Assembly (NCBI GenBank): GCA_022496805.1
Contig: CM040085.1
Location: 13,173,811-13,237,810 of the forward strand
Direction: 5' to 3'
Source: Pohlia nutans
Lineage: Eukaryota > Streptophyta > Bryopsida > Bryales > Mniaceae
DNA: 64,000 bases
The stretch's first letter is position 1; every line of letters starts with the position of its first letter. This document shows positions 11,101 to 20,700 of the stretch, piece by piece. The notes under the pieces are model-generated. The model did no database searches and was not told where the DNA came from. It saw only the letters and a list, made by a program, of their open reading frames with translations. Made by a program: the position numbers and the translations under genes.

Positions 11101-12284
11101 GACAACACAAAACACCCTTGGTCGCTAAATTCCACTCGCAAATGCTTCATCACCAAATGTCGCACCGATAAAAGATTTGCCTTCAACTTGGGAACGTGGA
11201 GGACATCATGGATGGTAATTGTCTTCACACGACCCTTCACCTCGGTGTCTACGACGATGGATCCTTTACCCACGGCTTGAAGAACCGTATCATCACCCAA
11301 AATGACATTCTTTGGAGATATGACGTGATATGATTGGAAACAAGTCCTAATGGGCGCCATGTGACTCGAGGCTCCCGAATCAACAATCCAATCGATCACA
11401 CTACCATTGCATGACACGTCACTTGCCATCATTGCATACTCGTCCCCGTCATCACTACAAGAAGAGACGCTAGTCATAAATGCGTACTCATCACCTGCAT
11501 CGTTGACCTTTGTATTGTTGGCACTTTCCTCTCTCTTGCGTTTGTAGCAAAATTTTGCCAAGTGGCCCTTCTTACCGCAATAGTAGCATACCTTGTCTGT
11601 AGAGCTCCCACTGGCACCGCTCTTGGATTGCTTCGCCATAAGCGCCGCGCTATCGCCACGAGTCTCGTTCTCTTTGCGCCGCGAGAGTTCATGCAACAAC
11701 CGTGATGTCACATAATCAAGAGTGAGCTCGCTAATGGGCCTACTCTCCATAGCAACGATAAGATACTCGTACGACGGCGGCAAACTCTCGAGGAGCGTCA
11801 TAACGATATCACCGTCGGTAATGTTGACGTCTGCGCCGTTGAGCTGATCCGCAAGAGCCTTGACTTTGTTGATGTGCGCCAACATGTCGTCGTTTTCTTC
11901 CATCTTGATGGTGAAAAACTTGCGCCTCAAAAACAAGATATTGACCAAGCTCTTTGCCTCATGAATATTGCAAAGCTTGGCCCATGCCTCGGCGGGAGTC
12001 TTGCACGACCGAATATGAGAAAGCTGGGAATCAGAAAGATTAAGAGCCAAAATCGCAAAGGCCTTTTTCTCTCGCCGAGTGTACGCAGTTCGTACCCTAG
12101 CCTCGGCGTTGGACGAAGGCGGTTCCTCACTACCCTCAACTATCTCCCACAATTCTTTTTCGGCCATGACCATTTCCATCTTGAATTTCCACAAGTGGAA
12201 GTTGACGCCATCGAACTTGTCTACAACCTTAGCACCTTCACCCTCAAATGTAGCCATATCCTTGATTGAAGGACGTACGCTCAC
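8184..12284 (-). CDS. Copia Gag-Pol polyprotein (copy 1), 1,366 aa
   Basis: A full-length copia polyprotein. In order: a UBN2-type Gag domain (about 20-210); a CCHC zinc knuckle (233-246, CYYCGKKGHLAKFC); an aspartic protease with DSG at 302-304; a GAG-pre-integrase HHCC zinc domain (about 440-480); an integrase core with D506, D569 and E605, the last two in the expected D-35-E spacing; a reverse transcriptase with YVDDLIILA in the palm; and an RNase H beginning near CDADYAGD. The order protease-integrase-RT-RNase H is diagnostic of Pseudoviridae/copia. The ATG at 12,284 is the first in frame; the ATG ten codons on (MATFEGEG) aligns better with the start of copy 2 and may be the true start. 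The stop lies 16 bp inside the 3' LTR. No internal stop is present. Confidence 0.97.
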   Translation of the reverse strand: MSVRPSIKDMATFEGEGAKVVDKFDGVNFHLWKFKMEMVMAEKELWEIVEGSEEPPSSNAEARVRTAYTRREKKAFAILALNLSDSQLSHIRSCKTPAEAWAKLCNIHEAKSLVNILFLRRKFFTIKMEENDDMLAHINKVKALADQLNGADVNITDGDIVMTLLESLPPSYEYLIVAMESRPISELTLDYVTSRLLHELSRRKENETRGDSAALMAKQSKSGASGSSTDKVCYYCGKKGHLAKFCYKRKREESANNTKVNDAGDEYAFMTSVSSCSDDGDEYAMMASDVSCNGSVIDWIVDSGASSHMAPIRTCFQSYHVISPKNVILGDDTVLQAVGKGSIVVDTEVKGRVKTITIHDVLHVPKLKANLLSVRHLVMKHLRVEFSDQGCFVLSPSREEVAIIHEVNGLYQIKFSKMHAAESATLVQSSSNEDKLALWHRRLGHLNVKSVKALRGMVSGMDLAQSHVAPNSFTCEGCIEGKQQRSPFPVDGATRATKVLEIVHSDVCGPMKTTSIGGCKYFVTFIDDFSRKIWLYPIKAKSECFEKFKEFKALVEKKSEHKIKVFRSDNGGEFMSNQFGELLKKEGIARQTTTPYTPQQNGVAERANRTIVEMARSMLHAQNLGLDLWAEAVVTAVYTRNRCPTSAVQNMTPEQAWSGRPPRVEHMRTFGCIAFAKVPDSQRTKLEAKATKCVFLGYCEGTKAYRLMSLETKKIIRARDVTFCENSKVEDNLDDGPSGRSGDKPAIVDQSSKSPVIDIVDEDEDDEDGGRDEHIEEPPLKTKNGEKKAQATAVEDNASSSDRRYPERNRRPLGEWWKNHILPQGEEEHANVALLDAPLTIREALSCDDANKWEQAMQEEYKSLMDNGTWELTPLPKNRNAIGCKWVFRAKRDATGDVVRYKARLVAKGFSQIEGVDFHETFAPVAKFTTIRCILAIGAAMDLEMHQMDVKTAFLNGELNEDIYMVQPEGFVQRGNENLVCKLNKSLYGLKQSPRAWYQKIDTFLVHIGFTRSIADHSLYFMQKGQHVVIVIIYVDDLIILASCMSSLKALKAMLENEYEMSDLGELHFCLGVEFVRDRATRTITMNQSKYVMDVLKRFGMEDCKPVGTPLDVNSKLVKLTDEEYALEAQSMVDVPYKQAVGSLMYAMIATRPDLAYPISVVSQHMARPGSSHWVAVKRIMRYLKGTSDVRLCLGGDNIVLSGYCDADYAGDTNDRRSTTGYMFKVGSGAVSWNSKRQQTTATSTVEAEYMATSHGTKEAIWLRQLMADVRCTQEEATTIMCDNQGSMSLAKNPTHHSRTKHIDVQYHFIREKLEMKVIELKYCPTEHMVADVLTKALARDRHQRLVVAFGLEGFGYLQSGSVEVG

Positions 12285-13225
12285 AAAATTCAGCCCCTAG
12301 AAAGCTAAGAAAAATTGTTTTTATGATTTTTGACAATTTTGTGATTTGTGAAGCAAATTGCACACGTATGTGCTTCTAATGCCTCCAAACTAATTCCAAA
12401 CACTAAATCAGCACCTTTGTGCTACACATCAACCTCACAACACTCAATCGTGATGGTTCTTAGTGAATTTGCAAAAGATCATACCACAACACCCTAACTA
12501 GGAGAATTGCGCACTCGTTGGCTCAAATCCACTCAAATCAGCACCCTTGTGCTTCACAACACGTAATGCACCCTATGGACACCCTTGTGCCTTCCAAGGA
12601 CTCTAAATCAATGCAAATTCAGCCCCTTCAAGTCCTAATTGCATTGAAATTCATCAAATCAGCCCCGTTGTGCATTCACTAACCCAAACTCTAATTTTGA
12701 GCACTCCAAGGGCATAACTCACATTCCAAACCCTTGTGCAAGAATTGCAATACCAAAATCAGATTGTAGACTCACCCCAAGAGCCTCAAAGCATAAAAGT
12801 GCCTTGCAACAACACAAGTGCACAAATTGAGCACAAATTGAGCCAATAAGCTTCAATAAGCTCAAATACGCTCCAATAAGCTCCAATAAGCTCGAATAAG
12901 CTCCAATATACTCCAACAAGCACCAATAAGCTCCAAAGCTCCAATTCAGCCCTTGTAGACGTGTATAAACTCCAAAGGTGCTCCAAAGTGCTCCAAAAGC
13001 TCCAAATCAACAAATGATAGCTCCAAAGTGCGAATTCAGCCCTCCAACACGTAGATCAAAGGTAGGAAGATTGTAATACCTCCCAATGTCGAAATCAGCC
13101 CACCAAAGCTCGAATTCAGCCCTCCAAAGCTCCAAATGAGCGCTCCAATACTCCAAAATCAGCGCTCCAACGCACGACCTCCACACAATGAGCAATCTAA
13201 TCTTTGACTCACGCAAAACACATGA

Positions 13226-13239
13226 GTGGGCCCATAACC
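13226..13239 (-). other. Copia copy 1 primer-binding site matching an internal part of tRNA-iMet
   Basis: Next to the 5' LTR the plus strand reads GTGGGCCCATAACC, which is the anticodon-arm sequence of plant initiator tRNA-Met rather than its CCA end. This is the half-tRNA priming arrangement known from Drosophila copia. Copy 2 has the same 14 bases at 37,361-37,374. Confidence 0.7.
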
Positions 13240-13557
13240 TATTGAAGGTTAGATTAGAATGCCAAAGCCTCACACAAACACTTGGAATGCATAGGAAAGA
13301 GATGATCTTTACTCATGGGCTGCCCCTCTTAAGTAGCACACCCAAGGGAGTCCCCTTGGCAAACCATATGGGACATCAGCCCATACTCCACTCCTAGTAC
13401 ACTAGGATCAGCCCATATCACTTGGGAGACCCAATTCTCATTACTTCTAACTAGTACCACTTCTCTAGTTGCAACTCTAGCTCATTCGCATCATCTACTC
13501 TAGCTAATGCGCATGGCTATGAGCAACTTCAGCCCACGCAATCATCCTACTTCAACA
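13240..13557 (-). repeat. 5' LTR of copia copy 1
   Basis: 318 bp, apparently identical to 7,882-8,199. The untranslated leader between this LTR and the coding start (12,285-13,225) contains short AATAAGCTCC-type repeats at about 12,840-12,960. Confidence 0.9.
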
Positions 13558-14106
13558 ATCTCCGACCCGGCAGCACATCAGCGCCAACTTAAGACCGCCC
13601 AAAAGCGGATTACCGAGCTGGAGGGACAACTCGACACCTCCAAAAACGAAGCCCGACAACATGCTACCGACCTCGCTAGAATTCGCGAAGACCGTGAACA
13701 TGCACGCACCGAAGTCGCCGACCTGACTCAGCAATTACAAGACCAGAGAACTCTCTTAACCGCCGCCCAAACCGAAAGCGAGCAGCTCAGAGCCGACACA
13801 GCGGAACATAGAGTCACCATCCAATCTCTCCGGCAGGCTTTACAGACCGAGACGAACCACCGCGCAACCGTCACCACCGAACTGGAGCATCTCGTTACCG
13901 AATACAGCTCGCTGCACAACCAAGCACAGGACATCGAGACGGCACTGCACAACACCTACCGAATGCTTAACCAGTACCGACAGGCACATCCGGCTTTTAT
14001 TCCGCAACCTCCATCACCGGGCTCTACCGACACCAACATTGTCAACCCCGTCACGACAGAAAATGACCCCATCCAAGCTCCCCCCACTACCGACGGAGGG
14101 CTTTGA
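13558..14106 (+). pseudogene. ORF2 of the LTR element, downstream part (coiled coil)
   Basis: The continuation of ORF2 after the copia insertion, in the same frame once one ATCTC copy is counted. About 180 residues begin with SDPAAHQRQLKTAQ and contain long heptad-like stretches rich in L, E, Q and R (about 13,590-13,960), so a coiled coil is likely. A proline- and threonine-rich tail follows, and a stop at 14,104-14,106. A second short open stretch from 14,039 in another frame overlaps the end and looks like a shadow. Confidence 0.6.
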
Positions 14107-14354
14107 CTCCTTCTTCAGGGATTCATTTGATGGCCGTGAATTACTCAGCCCCCTCACGCAAGGAAATATCAGTGCACCAGACACCAGGACGCCCAGCCAT
14201 CCTCGGCACAACACACCGAATATCGAGGAGCCTACCGGATCAGAGGACGAAGGGTTTCGGGTGTCTCGCACCATCACTAGGCAAACCGACCCTACAGTGT
14301 AAAAATCCCTCCAGTATCTCTCAGTTAAACAAGTTCCAGGTGTGAACTTGGTTT

Positions 14355-14366
14355 AGAGGGGGGATA
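14355..14366 (+). other. Polypurine tract of the LTR element
   Basis: AGAGGGGGGATA lies directly upstream of the 3' LTR start at 14,368, the expected plus-strand primer position. Confidence 0.8.
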
Positions 14367-14367
14367 G

Positions 14368-14770
14368 TGTTAACTGTAATTTAGGAGTTATCGGTAGAGC
14401 TACCGATCTGAGTCTTACCTGGGTAATTTTCCAAGTTACCCCAGTAGGTAGATCTAGCAGACACTGTTTACCGATCTGACCTAACTGACAGATCTGGTTC
14501 TACTATGGTATAAAAGCAATAGAGCCAACTCCATTGGCACGCCTCATTTTTCCTAGACGATTGATTTCTTGTGATATTGATTCTTCTCTACCGAGTAGTC
14601 TCTTTAGGTAGTTTTGATATGGTCTGATTAACTTATTGTACCTTAGTTCCGAGGTAATCGACCTAGTCTTTAGTGTTCGAGCGTCCAGTCTGTTAGCTTC
14701 CTTCTTCTCGGTAGTTATTAAACTCTCGGTACTGATTACCGAATAGGTGTTGTACCAAGAGGAGCTACCA
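14368..14770 (+). repeat. 3' LTR of the Gag-protease element
   Basis: 403 bp, equal in length to the 5' LTR and about 98 percent identical by eye. It is followed by the GCATC target-site copy at 14,771-14,775. Confidence 0.9.
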
Positions 14771-14775
14771 GCATC

Positions 14776-14859
14776 CGTCCCACAGACAAACCCGTAGACC
14801 TCCTTCAGGTCAACTTTATCTGCGGCGTTCAGGATACTAGTCACGGCCCCCTTGAATTC
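14776..14859 (-). pseudogene. Exon 3 of the ParB-like gene, upstream part
   Basis: Coding-like sequence on the minus strand (for example NAADKVDLKEVYGFVCGTD) runs into the LTR insertion site. Counting one GCATC copy only, the frame enters the downstream half at 2,646 without a shift, so the retrotransposon split a once continuous exon. The acceptor CCGCAG at 14,865-14,860 gives phase 0, matching the donor of exon 2. The frame stays open and protein-like up to 14,943, so the exon could begin further upstream with a different acceptor. Confidence 0.55.
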
Positions 14860-14944
14860 CTGCGGAAATTTAAATAATTGGTCACATTTCTTAATGTCAA
14901 CCGCGCATACTATAGGTAGAAACTCCCTATCCACTCCGTTCATG

Positions 14945-15545
14945 CAGGAAGGCCTCCCTCTTCAAGGCAGTGATTGTGAATGGGGAGGCCTACCCTAGTC
15001 ACAGTCAATGGAGAGACCTCCCTACAGGAAGTTCATAGGGAGGCCTTCCAAGTGATGCCTCCCTACTGAGAGCTCATGGGGAGGACTCCCTACAGGAAGT
15101 TCACGGGGAGGCCTCCCTACTTGGAAGCTCTTAGGGAGGTCTCCCCACTACACATTGATCATGGGGAGGTCTCCCCACAGCAAGTTCATGGGGAGGTCTC
15201 TCCGGTAGAAGTTCCTGGAGAGGCCTCCCTACTAATAGCTCATGGGGAGGACTCCCGAATGAGTTCACGGGGAGGCCTCCCTAGTTCAAAGCTCTTGGGG
15301 AGGCCTCCCCACTTGAAGTTCATGGGGAGGTCTCCCTAGTGCAAGGTCATGGGGAGGTCTCCACACTAGAAGTTCCTGGAGAGGCCTCCCTAGTGATAGC
15401 TCATGGGGAGGCCTCCCTACTTGGAAGCTGTTGGGGAGGCCTCCCCAGAAGAAACTGTTCATAGGGAGGTCTCCCCACTGCAATTTCATGGGGAGGTCTC
15501 CCCGACTAGAAGTTCATGGGGAGGCCTCCCTATGAACGGAAAAAG
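14945..15545. repeat. Palindrome-core minisatellite, array 3
   Basis: About 27-bp repeats of GGGGAGG(T/C)CTCCC with spacers such as AAGTTCATGG. This is the same core family as the other arrays with another spacer set. It fills the proposed intron between exons 2 and 3 of the minus-strand gene. Confidence 0.85.
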
Positions 15546-15583
15546 CAATAAGACTTGTACAGAGGGAGGGAGGGGGGGCTTAC

Positions 15584-16846
15584 AATCCATTCAGGAGTCC
15601 TCCCTTCAACCGAAGAAGGAGGGCTACCCATTTCCTTCCAGACAGCCCGCGCTTGCTTGATTTTGTCGAAGAGGTCCGGGGTGCTCTCCTTGTCCCAAGC
15701 CCGGGAATTAAGAATCCTGAACAACAATCGAATATGATTCATGTCCCGGCTCCAAACCACGATGATCTCGTGCTTCCCGTACAGCTTTTGGAACGTGCGG
15801 TCCGTCGCATTTTCTCGGATGACAGCCTCGGATGCCATAACAGTATGTTGGCCGCCAACAATCCAGAAGTGGTGCGAGGCCATGGCATTGCGATTTGTGG
15901 GCCTGGTAGGCACCACTTCGTACTTCGCAGGCTCCGGACCTGGGACTGGTTGCACGGGGATGACAATGATGGGGAGCCTTTGCACGGTGCTCCGATTCCC
16001 GATGAATTGGGCCTTCAACTCCTCCACCTGTTTAGGCACAATGCCGTGGTAAACCCAAGTGTCTGGTGCCTTGTGTAAGTTCTGGAGCGGCACCTTCACG
16101 CGCCGCCCTTCCGAATCATCCACCGCGGAGTTGCCCCAGGGGTACAAATGGTCCACCTGCCGTGCTAAAAACTCGGAGCAGTCGGCCAGTGCTTTTGTAT
16201 CGCGCACGTGTTTCTTGAGGTCGAACGCATTCTCCAATTTTATGATGACGTCCTCCATTTCCTTCAGCTTTGCGAGTCAGGGTTCATGGATTTCTTTCTG
16301 GATCGTTTGGTGGGAGAAGGTGCTGCACCGGCCGTCAGTGCAATACCCTGGTGGTGGTTGTCGTCGTCGATGCCCTCCAATTCCGCAAATATGTCCCGGA
16401 ATCCGGTTATGACGTCGCCTTGAGAGAAGGCCTGCACGTGCCAGTTAAACGCAAATCCCTTCTCCTCAAGCGCCGGCGACAGCCCACTGCAAAGCTTCGC
16501 AATGGGTAAACGAAGGGCAATTCGTCGGGACAGCCGACGCCCACCCGGGGACTCTTCCATATTGACATTGACTTCGTGCGCACCAGGGGCGGGAATCACT
16601 TGCAGCACAGCGGTGTGGAGAGGCTTGATCTGGCGCTCGGGGTCGGAGGCCAGTACGTACAAAAAACACATCCTCGGCCGAACACCTGCTGTCTCAACAT
16701 CGATGCCCCACTTCAAGATGTTGGGGTTGCAAACAAAGGCACAGCCCGGCTTGCTCTTAAAGCCAGTAAGGTCATCGAGGACGTTAGCGCAAAGAGGCTT
16801 CAGCGCAATTGGTCCAATGTCATCGGGAATCTGAGACATATCAACC
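15584..16846 (-). pseudogene. Exon 2 of the ParB-like gene, with ParB/sulfiredoxin-like domain
   Basis: The acceptor TCTCGCAG ends at 16,847 and the donor GTAAGC lies at 15,583-15,578 (phase 0). Exon 1 ends two bases into a codon and joins this exon in frame. The first about 190 residues are unrecognised and end in a basic stretch (TKRSRKK). The second half has the layout of a ParB N-terminal domain: VKVPLQNL, then a helix EELKAQF, then LPIIVIPVQP, then HHFWIVGGQHTVMASEAV in place of the ParB G-E-R-R box, then HEIIVVWSRD and a helix. ParB-fold proteins bind DNA or nucleotides, and many are CTPases or nucleases; which applies here cannot be told. Between the two halves (about 16,258-16,290) the frame shifts by one base, with a TGA on each side, so this copy is broken. 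Confidence 0.7.
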
Positions 16847-16910
16847 CTGCGAGACAACAGTGACAGCGAGTCAGAGTACGCACCTACATAAAACTAATCT
16901 GGGGAAACTG

Positions 16911-17745
16911 TCAAGGGTCCTCCCACGCTGCAATTGTAGGGCACCAACCCAATGCAGTGACTGTAGAGACCTCCCCATACTTGGGTTGTGGGGAGACCTC
17001 CGGGCTATGCTTGGGTTCTGGGGACACCTCCCCAGGCTGGGATGGTAGGGAGACCTCCCCATGCTTGGGTTGTGGGGAGACCTCCCCAGGGTGGGATGGT
17101 AGGGAGATGTCCCCACGTTTGGGTTCTAGGGAGACGTCCCCATGGTCGGATGGTAGGGAGACCTCCCCATGCGTGGGTTGTAAGGAGACCTCCCCAGGCT
17201 GGGATGGTAGGGAGACCTCCGCATGCTTGCGTTCTGGGAGAGACCTCCCCGTCCTTGGGCTGTGGAGAGACCTCCCCATGCTTCCGCTGTGGGGAGACCT
17301 CCCCTCGCTGGGATGGTAGGGAGACCTCCCCGTGCTTGGGCTCTAAAGAGACCTCCCCATGCTTGGGTTGTGGGGAGACCTCCCCAGGCTAGGATGCTAG
17401 GGAGACCTCCCGTGCTTGCGTTGAGGAGAGACCTCCCCGTGCTTGGGTTGTGGGGAGACCTCCCCAGGCTAGAATGGTAGGGAGACCTCCCTGTGATTGC
17501 GTTGTGGGGAGACCTACCCGTGCTTGGGCTCTAGGGAGACCTCCCCATGCTTGGGTTGTGGGGAGACCTTCCCAGGCAGGGATGCTAGAGAGACCTCCCC
17601 GTGTTTGGGCTGTGGGGAGACCTCCCCACGCTGGGATGCTAGGGAGACCTCCCGTGCTTGCGTTGTGGGGAGACCTACCCATGCTTGGGCAGTGGGGAGA
17701 CCTCCCCAGTGTAGGATGCTACAGAGACCTCTTCGTGCTTGGGTT
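16911..17745. repeat. Palindrome-core minisatellite, array 4
   Basis: The core GGGGAGACCTCCCC recurs every 27 bp (for example near 17,048, 17,075 and 17,102). The spacers alternate between two types, ATGCTTGGGTTGT and AGGCTGGGATGGTA. It lies in intron 1 of the minus-strand gene. The long open frames across it are by-products of the repeat. Confidence 0.9.
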
Positions 17746-20700
17746 CTGGGAGAGCTCCCCACGCACGCGCCTCGGGAGAATTCCCCACGCACGTGCCTCG
17801 AGAGCGCTACCCACACACGCGCGTGGGGAGTGCTTCCCATGCACGCGCCTCGGGAGCGCTCCCCACACACGCGCGTGAAGAGTGCTTCCCACGCACGCGC
17901 CTGGAGAGTGCTCCCCACGCACGCGCCTGGGGAGTGCTCTCCACGCACACGCCTGGGGACTGCTCCCCACGCACGCGCCTAGGGAGTGCTTCCCGCGCAC
18001 GTGCCTCGGGAGAGCTCCCCACGCACGCGCCTGGGGAGTGCTTCCCACGCACGCGCCTGGGGAGTGCTTCCCACGCACGTGCCTTGGGAGAGCACCCCAC
18101 GCAAGCGCCTGGGGAGTGCTTCTCACCCACGTGCCTCGGGAGAGCTCCCCACGCACGCGCCTCGAGAGTGCTTCCCACTCACGTGCCTCGGGAGAGCTCC
18201 CCACGCACGCGCCAGGGGAGTACTTCCCACGCACGTGCCTGGGGAGAGCTCCCCACGCACGCGCCTGGGGAGTGCTTCCCATGCACGTGCCTCGGGAGAG
18301 CTCCCCACGCACGCGCTTGGGGAGTGCTTCCCACGCACGTGCCTCGGGAGAGCTCCCCACGCACGTGCTTGGGGAGTGCTTCCCACGCACGTGCGTCGGG
18401 AGAGCACCCCACGCACGCGCCTCGAGAGTGCTTCCCACGCACGTGCCTTGAGAGAGCTCCCCACGCACGCGTCTCGGGTGACCTCCCCACGCACGCGCTT
18501 CGGCAAAGCCCCCCACGCACGCGCTTCGGGAAAGCTCCCCAGGCACGCGCTTGGAGAGTGCTTCCCACGCACGTGCCTCGGGAGAGCTCCCCACGCACGC
18601 GCTTGGGGAGTGCTTCTCACGCACGTGCCTTGAGTGAGCTCCCCACGCACGCGTCTCGGGCGACCTCCCCACGTACGCACCTCGGCAGAGCTCCCCACGC
18701 ACGTGCCTCGGGAGAGCTCCCCACGCACGCGCCTGGGGAGTGCTTCCCACGCACGTGCCTCGCCAGACCTCCCCATGCACGCGCCTGGAGAGTGCTTCCC
18801 TCGCATGTGCCTCGGCAGAGCTCCCCACGCACGCGCCAGGGGAGTGCATTCCACGCACGTGCCTCGGGAGAGCTCCCCACGCACGCGCCTAGGGAGTGCT
18901 TACCACGCACGTGCCTCGGGACAGCTCCCCACGCACGTGCCTGGGGAGTGCTTCCCACGCACCTGCCTCGGGAGAGCTCCCCACGCACGCGCCTGGGGAG
19001 TGCTTCCCACGCACGTGCCTCGGGAGAGAACCCACGCAAGCGCCTGGGGAGTGCTTCTCACACACGTGCCTCGGGAGAGCTCCCCACGCACGCGCCTCGA
19101 GAGTGCTTCCCACGCACGTGCCTCGGGAGAGCTCCCCACGCACGCGCCTCGAGAGTGCTTCCCACGCACGTGCCTTGAGAGAGCTCCCCACGCACGCGTC
19201 TCGGGTGACCTCCCCACGCACGCGCTTCGGCAAAGCCCCCCACGCACGCGCTTCGGGAAAGCTCCCCAGGCACGCGCTTGGAGAGTGCTTCCCACGCACG
19301 TGCCTCGGGAGAGCTCCCCACGCACGCGCTTGGGGAGTGCTTCTCACGCACGTGCCTTGAGTGAGCTCCCCACGCACGCGTCTCGGGCGACCTCCCCACG
19401 TACGCACCTCGGCAGAGCTCCCCACGCACGTGCCTCGGGAGAGCTCCCCACGCACGCGCCTGGGGAGTGCTTCCCACGCACGTGCCTCGCCAGACCTCCC
19501 CATGCACGCGCCTGGAGAGTGCTTCCCTCGCATGTGCCTCGGCAGAGCTCCCCACGCACGCGCCAGGGGAGTGCATTCCACGCACGTGCCTCGGGAGAGC
19601 TCCCCACGCACGCGCCTAGGGAGTGCTTACCACGCACGTGCCTCGGGACAGCTCCCCACGCACGTGCCTGGGGAGTGCTTCCCACGCACCTGCCTCGGGA
19701 GAGCTCCCCACGCACGCGCCTGGGGAGTGCTTCCCACGCACGTGCCTCGGGAGAGAACCCACGCAAGCGCCTGGGGAGTGCTTCTCACACACGTGCCTCG
19801 GGAGAGCTCCCCACGCACGCGCCTCGAGAGTGCTTCCCACGCACGTGCCTCGGGAGAGCTCCCCACGCACGCGCCTCGAGAGTGCTTCCCACTCACGTGC
19901 CTCGGGAGAGCTCCCCACGCACGCGCCAGGGGAGTACTTCCCACGCACGTGCCTGGGGAGAGCTCCCCACGCACGCGCCTGGGGAGTGCTTCCCATGCAC
20001 GTGCCTCGGGAGAGCTCCCCACGCACGCGCTTGGGGAGTGCTTCCCACGCACGTGCCTCGGGAGAGCTCCCCACGCACGTGCTTGGGGAGTGCTTCCCAC
20101 GCACGTGCGTCGGGAGAGCACCCCACGCACGCGACTCGAGAGTGCTTCCCACGCACGTGCCTTGAGAGAGCTCCCCACGCACGCGTCTCGGGTGACCTCC
20201 CCACGCACGCGCTTCGGCAAAGCCCCCCACGCACGCGCTTCGGGAAAGCTCCCCAGGCACGCGCTTGGAGAGTGCTTCCCACACACGTGCCTCGGGAGAG
20301 CTCCCCACGCACGCGCTTGGGGAGTGCTTCTCACGCACGTGCCTTGAGTGAGCTCCCCACGCACGCGTCTCGGGCGACCTCCCCACGTACGCACCTCGGC
20401 AGAGCTCCCCACGCACGTGCCTCGGGAGAGCTCCCCACGCACGCGCCTGGGGAGTGCTTCCCACGCACGTGCCTCGCCAGACCTCCCCATGCACGCGCCT
20501 GGAGAGTGCTTCCCTCGCATGTGCCTCGGCAGAGCTCCCCACGCACGCGCCAGGGGAGTGCATTCCACGCACGTGCCTCGGGAGAGCTCCCCACGCACGC
20601 GCCTAGGGAGTGCTTACCACGCACGTGCCTCGGGACAGCTCCCCACGCACGTGCCTGGGGAGTGCTTCCCACGCACCTGCCTCGGGAGAGCTCCCGACGC

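Larger units (their letters stand above)
7882..13557 (-). mobile_element. Ty1/copia retrotransposon, copy 1, intact
   Basis: A complete 5,676-bp element on the minus strand. Its 318-bp LTRs (13,240-13,557 as 5' LTR, 7,882-8,199 as 3' LTR) look identical over their whole length. ATCTC at 7,877-7,881 and 13,558-13,562 is the target-site duplication. The single polyprotein frame is unbroken. Identical LTRs plus an intact frame mean a recent insertion, younger than the host LTR element, whose own LTRs have diverged. It lies inside ORF2 of that element. Confidence 0.95.
2652..14770 (+). mobile_element. Non-autonomous LTR retrotransposon (Gag-protease plus ORF2), 12.1 kb including a nested copia
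   Basis: Two 403-bp LTRs (2,652-3,054 and 14,368-14,770) start TGTTAAC and end CTACCA. They differ at about eight positions by eye. Flanking GCATC (2,647-2,651 and 14,771-14,775) is a 5-bp target-site duplication. The order inside is primer-site candidate, Gag-protease frame, ORF2 and polypurine tract. Without the nested copia the element is about 6.4 kb. I find no reverse transcriptase, RNase H or integrase, so it must have depended on another element. The zinc knuckles and the DGGSG-type aspartic protease suggest a gypsy-like source. It is inserted in exon 3 of the minus-strand ParB-like gene in the opposite orientation. Confidence 0.9.

Noticed and set aside
8467..12269. Many open frames on the plus strand across both copia elements
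   Set aside because: Shadows of the intact minus-strand polyproteins; no domains of their own.
14860..14943. Upstream extension of exon 3 (protein-like residues starting MNGVDREFLP)
   Set aside because: Open and plausible, but no acceptor gives the phase needed to join exon 2; kept only as an alternative in the exon 3 entry.
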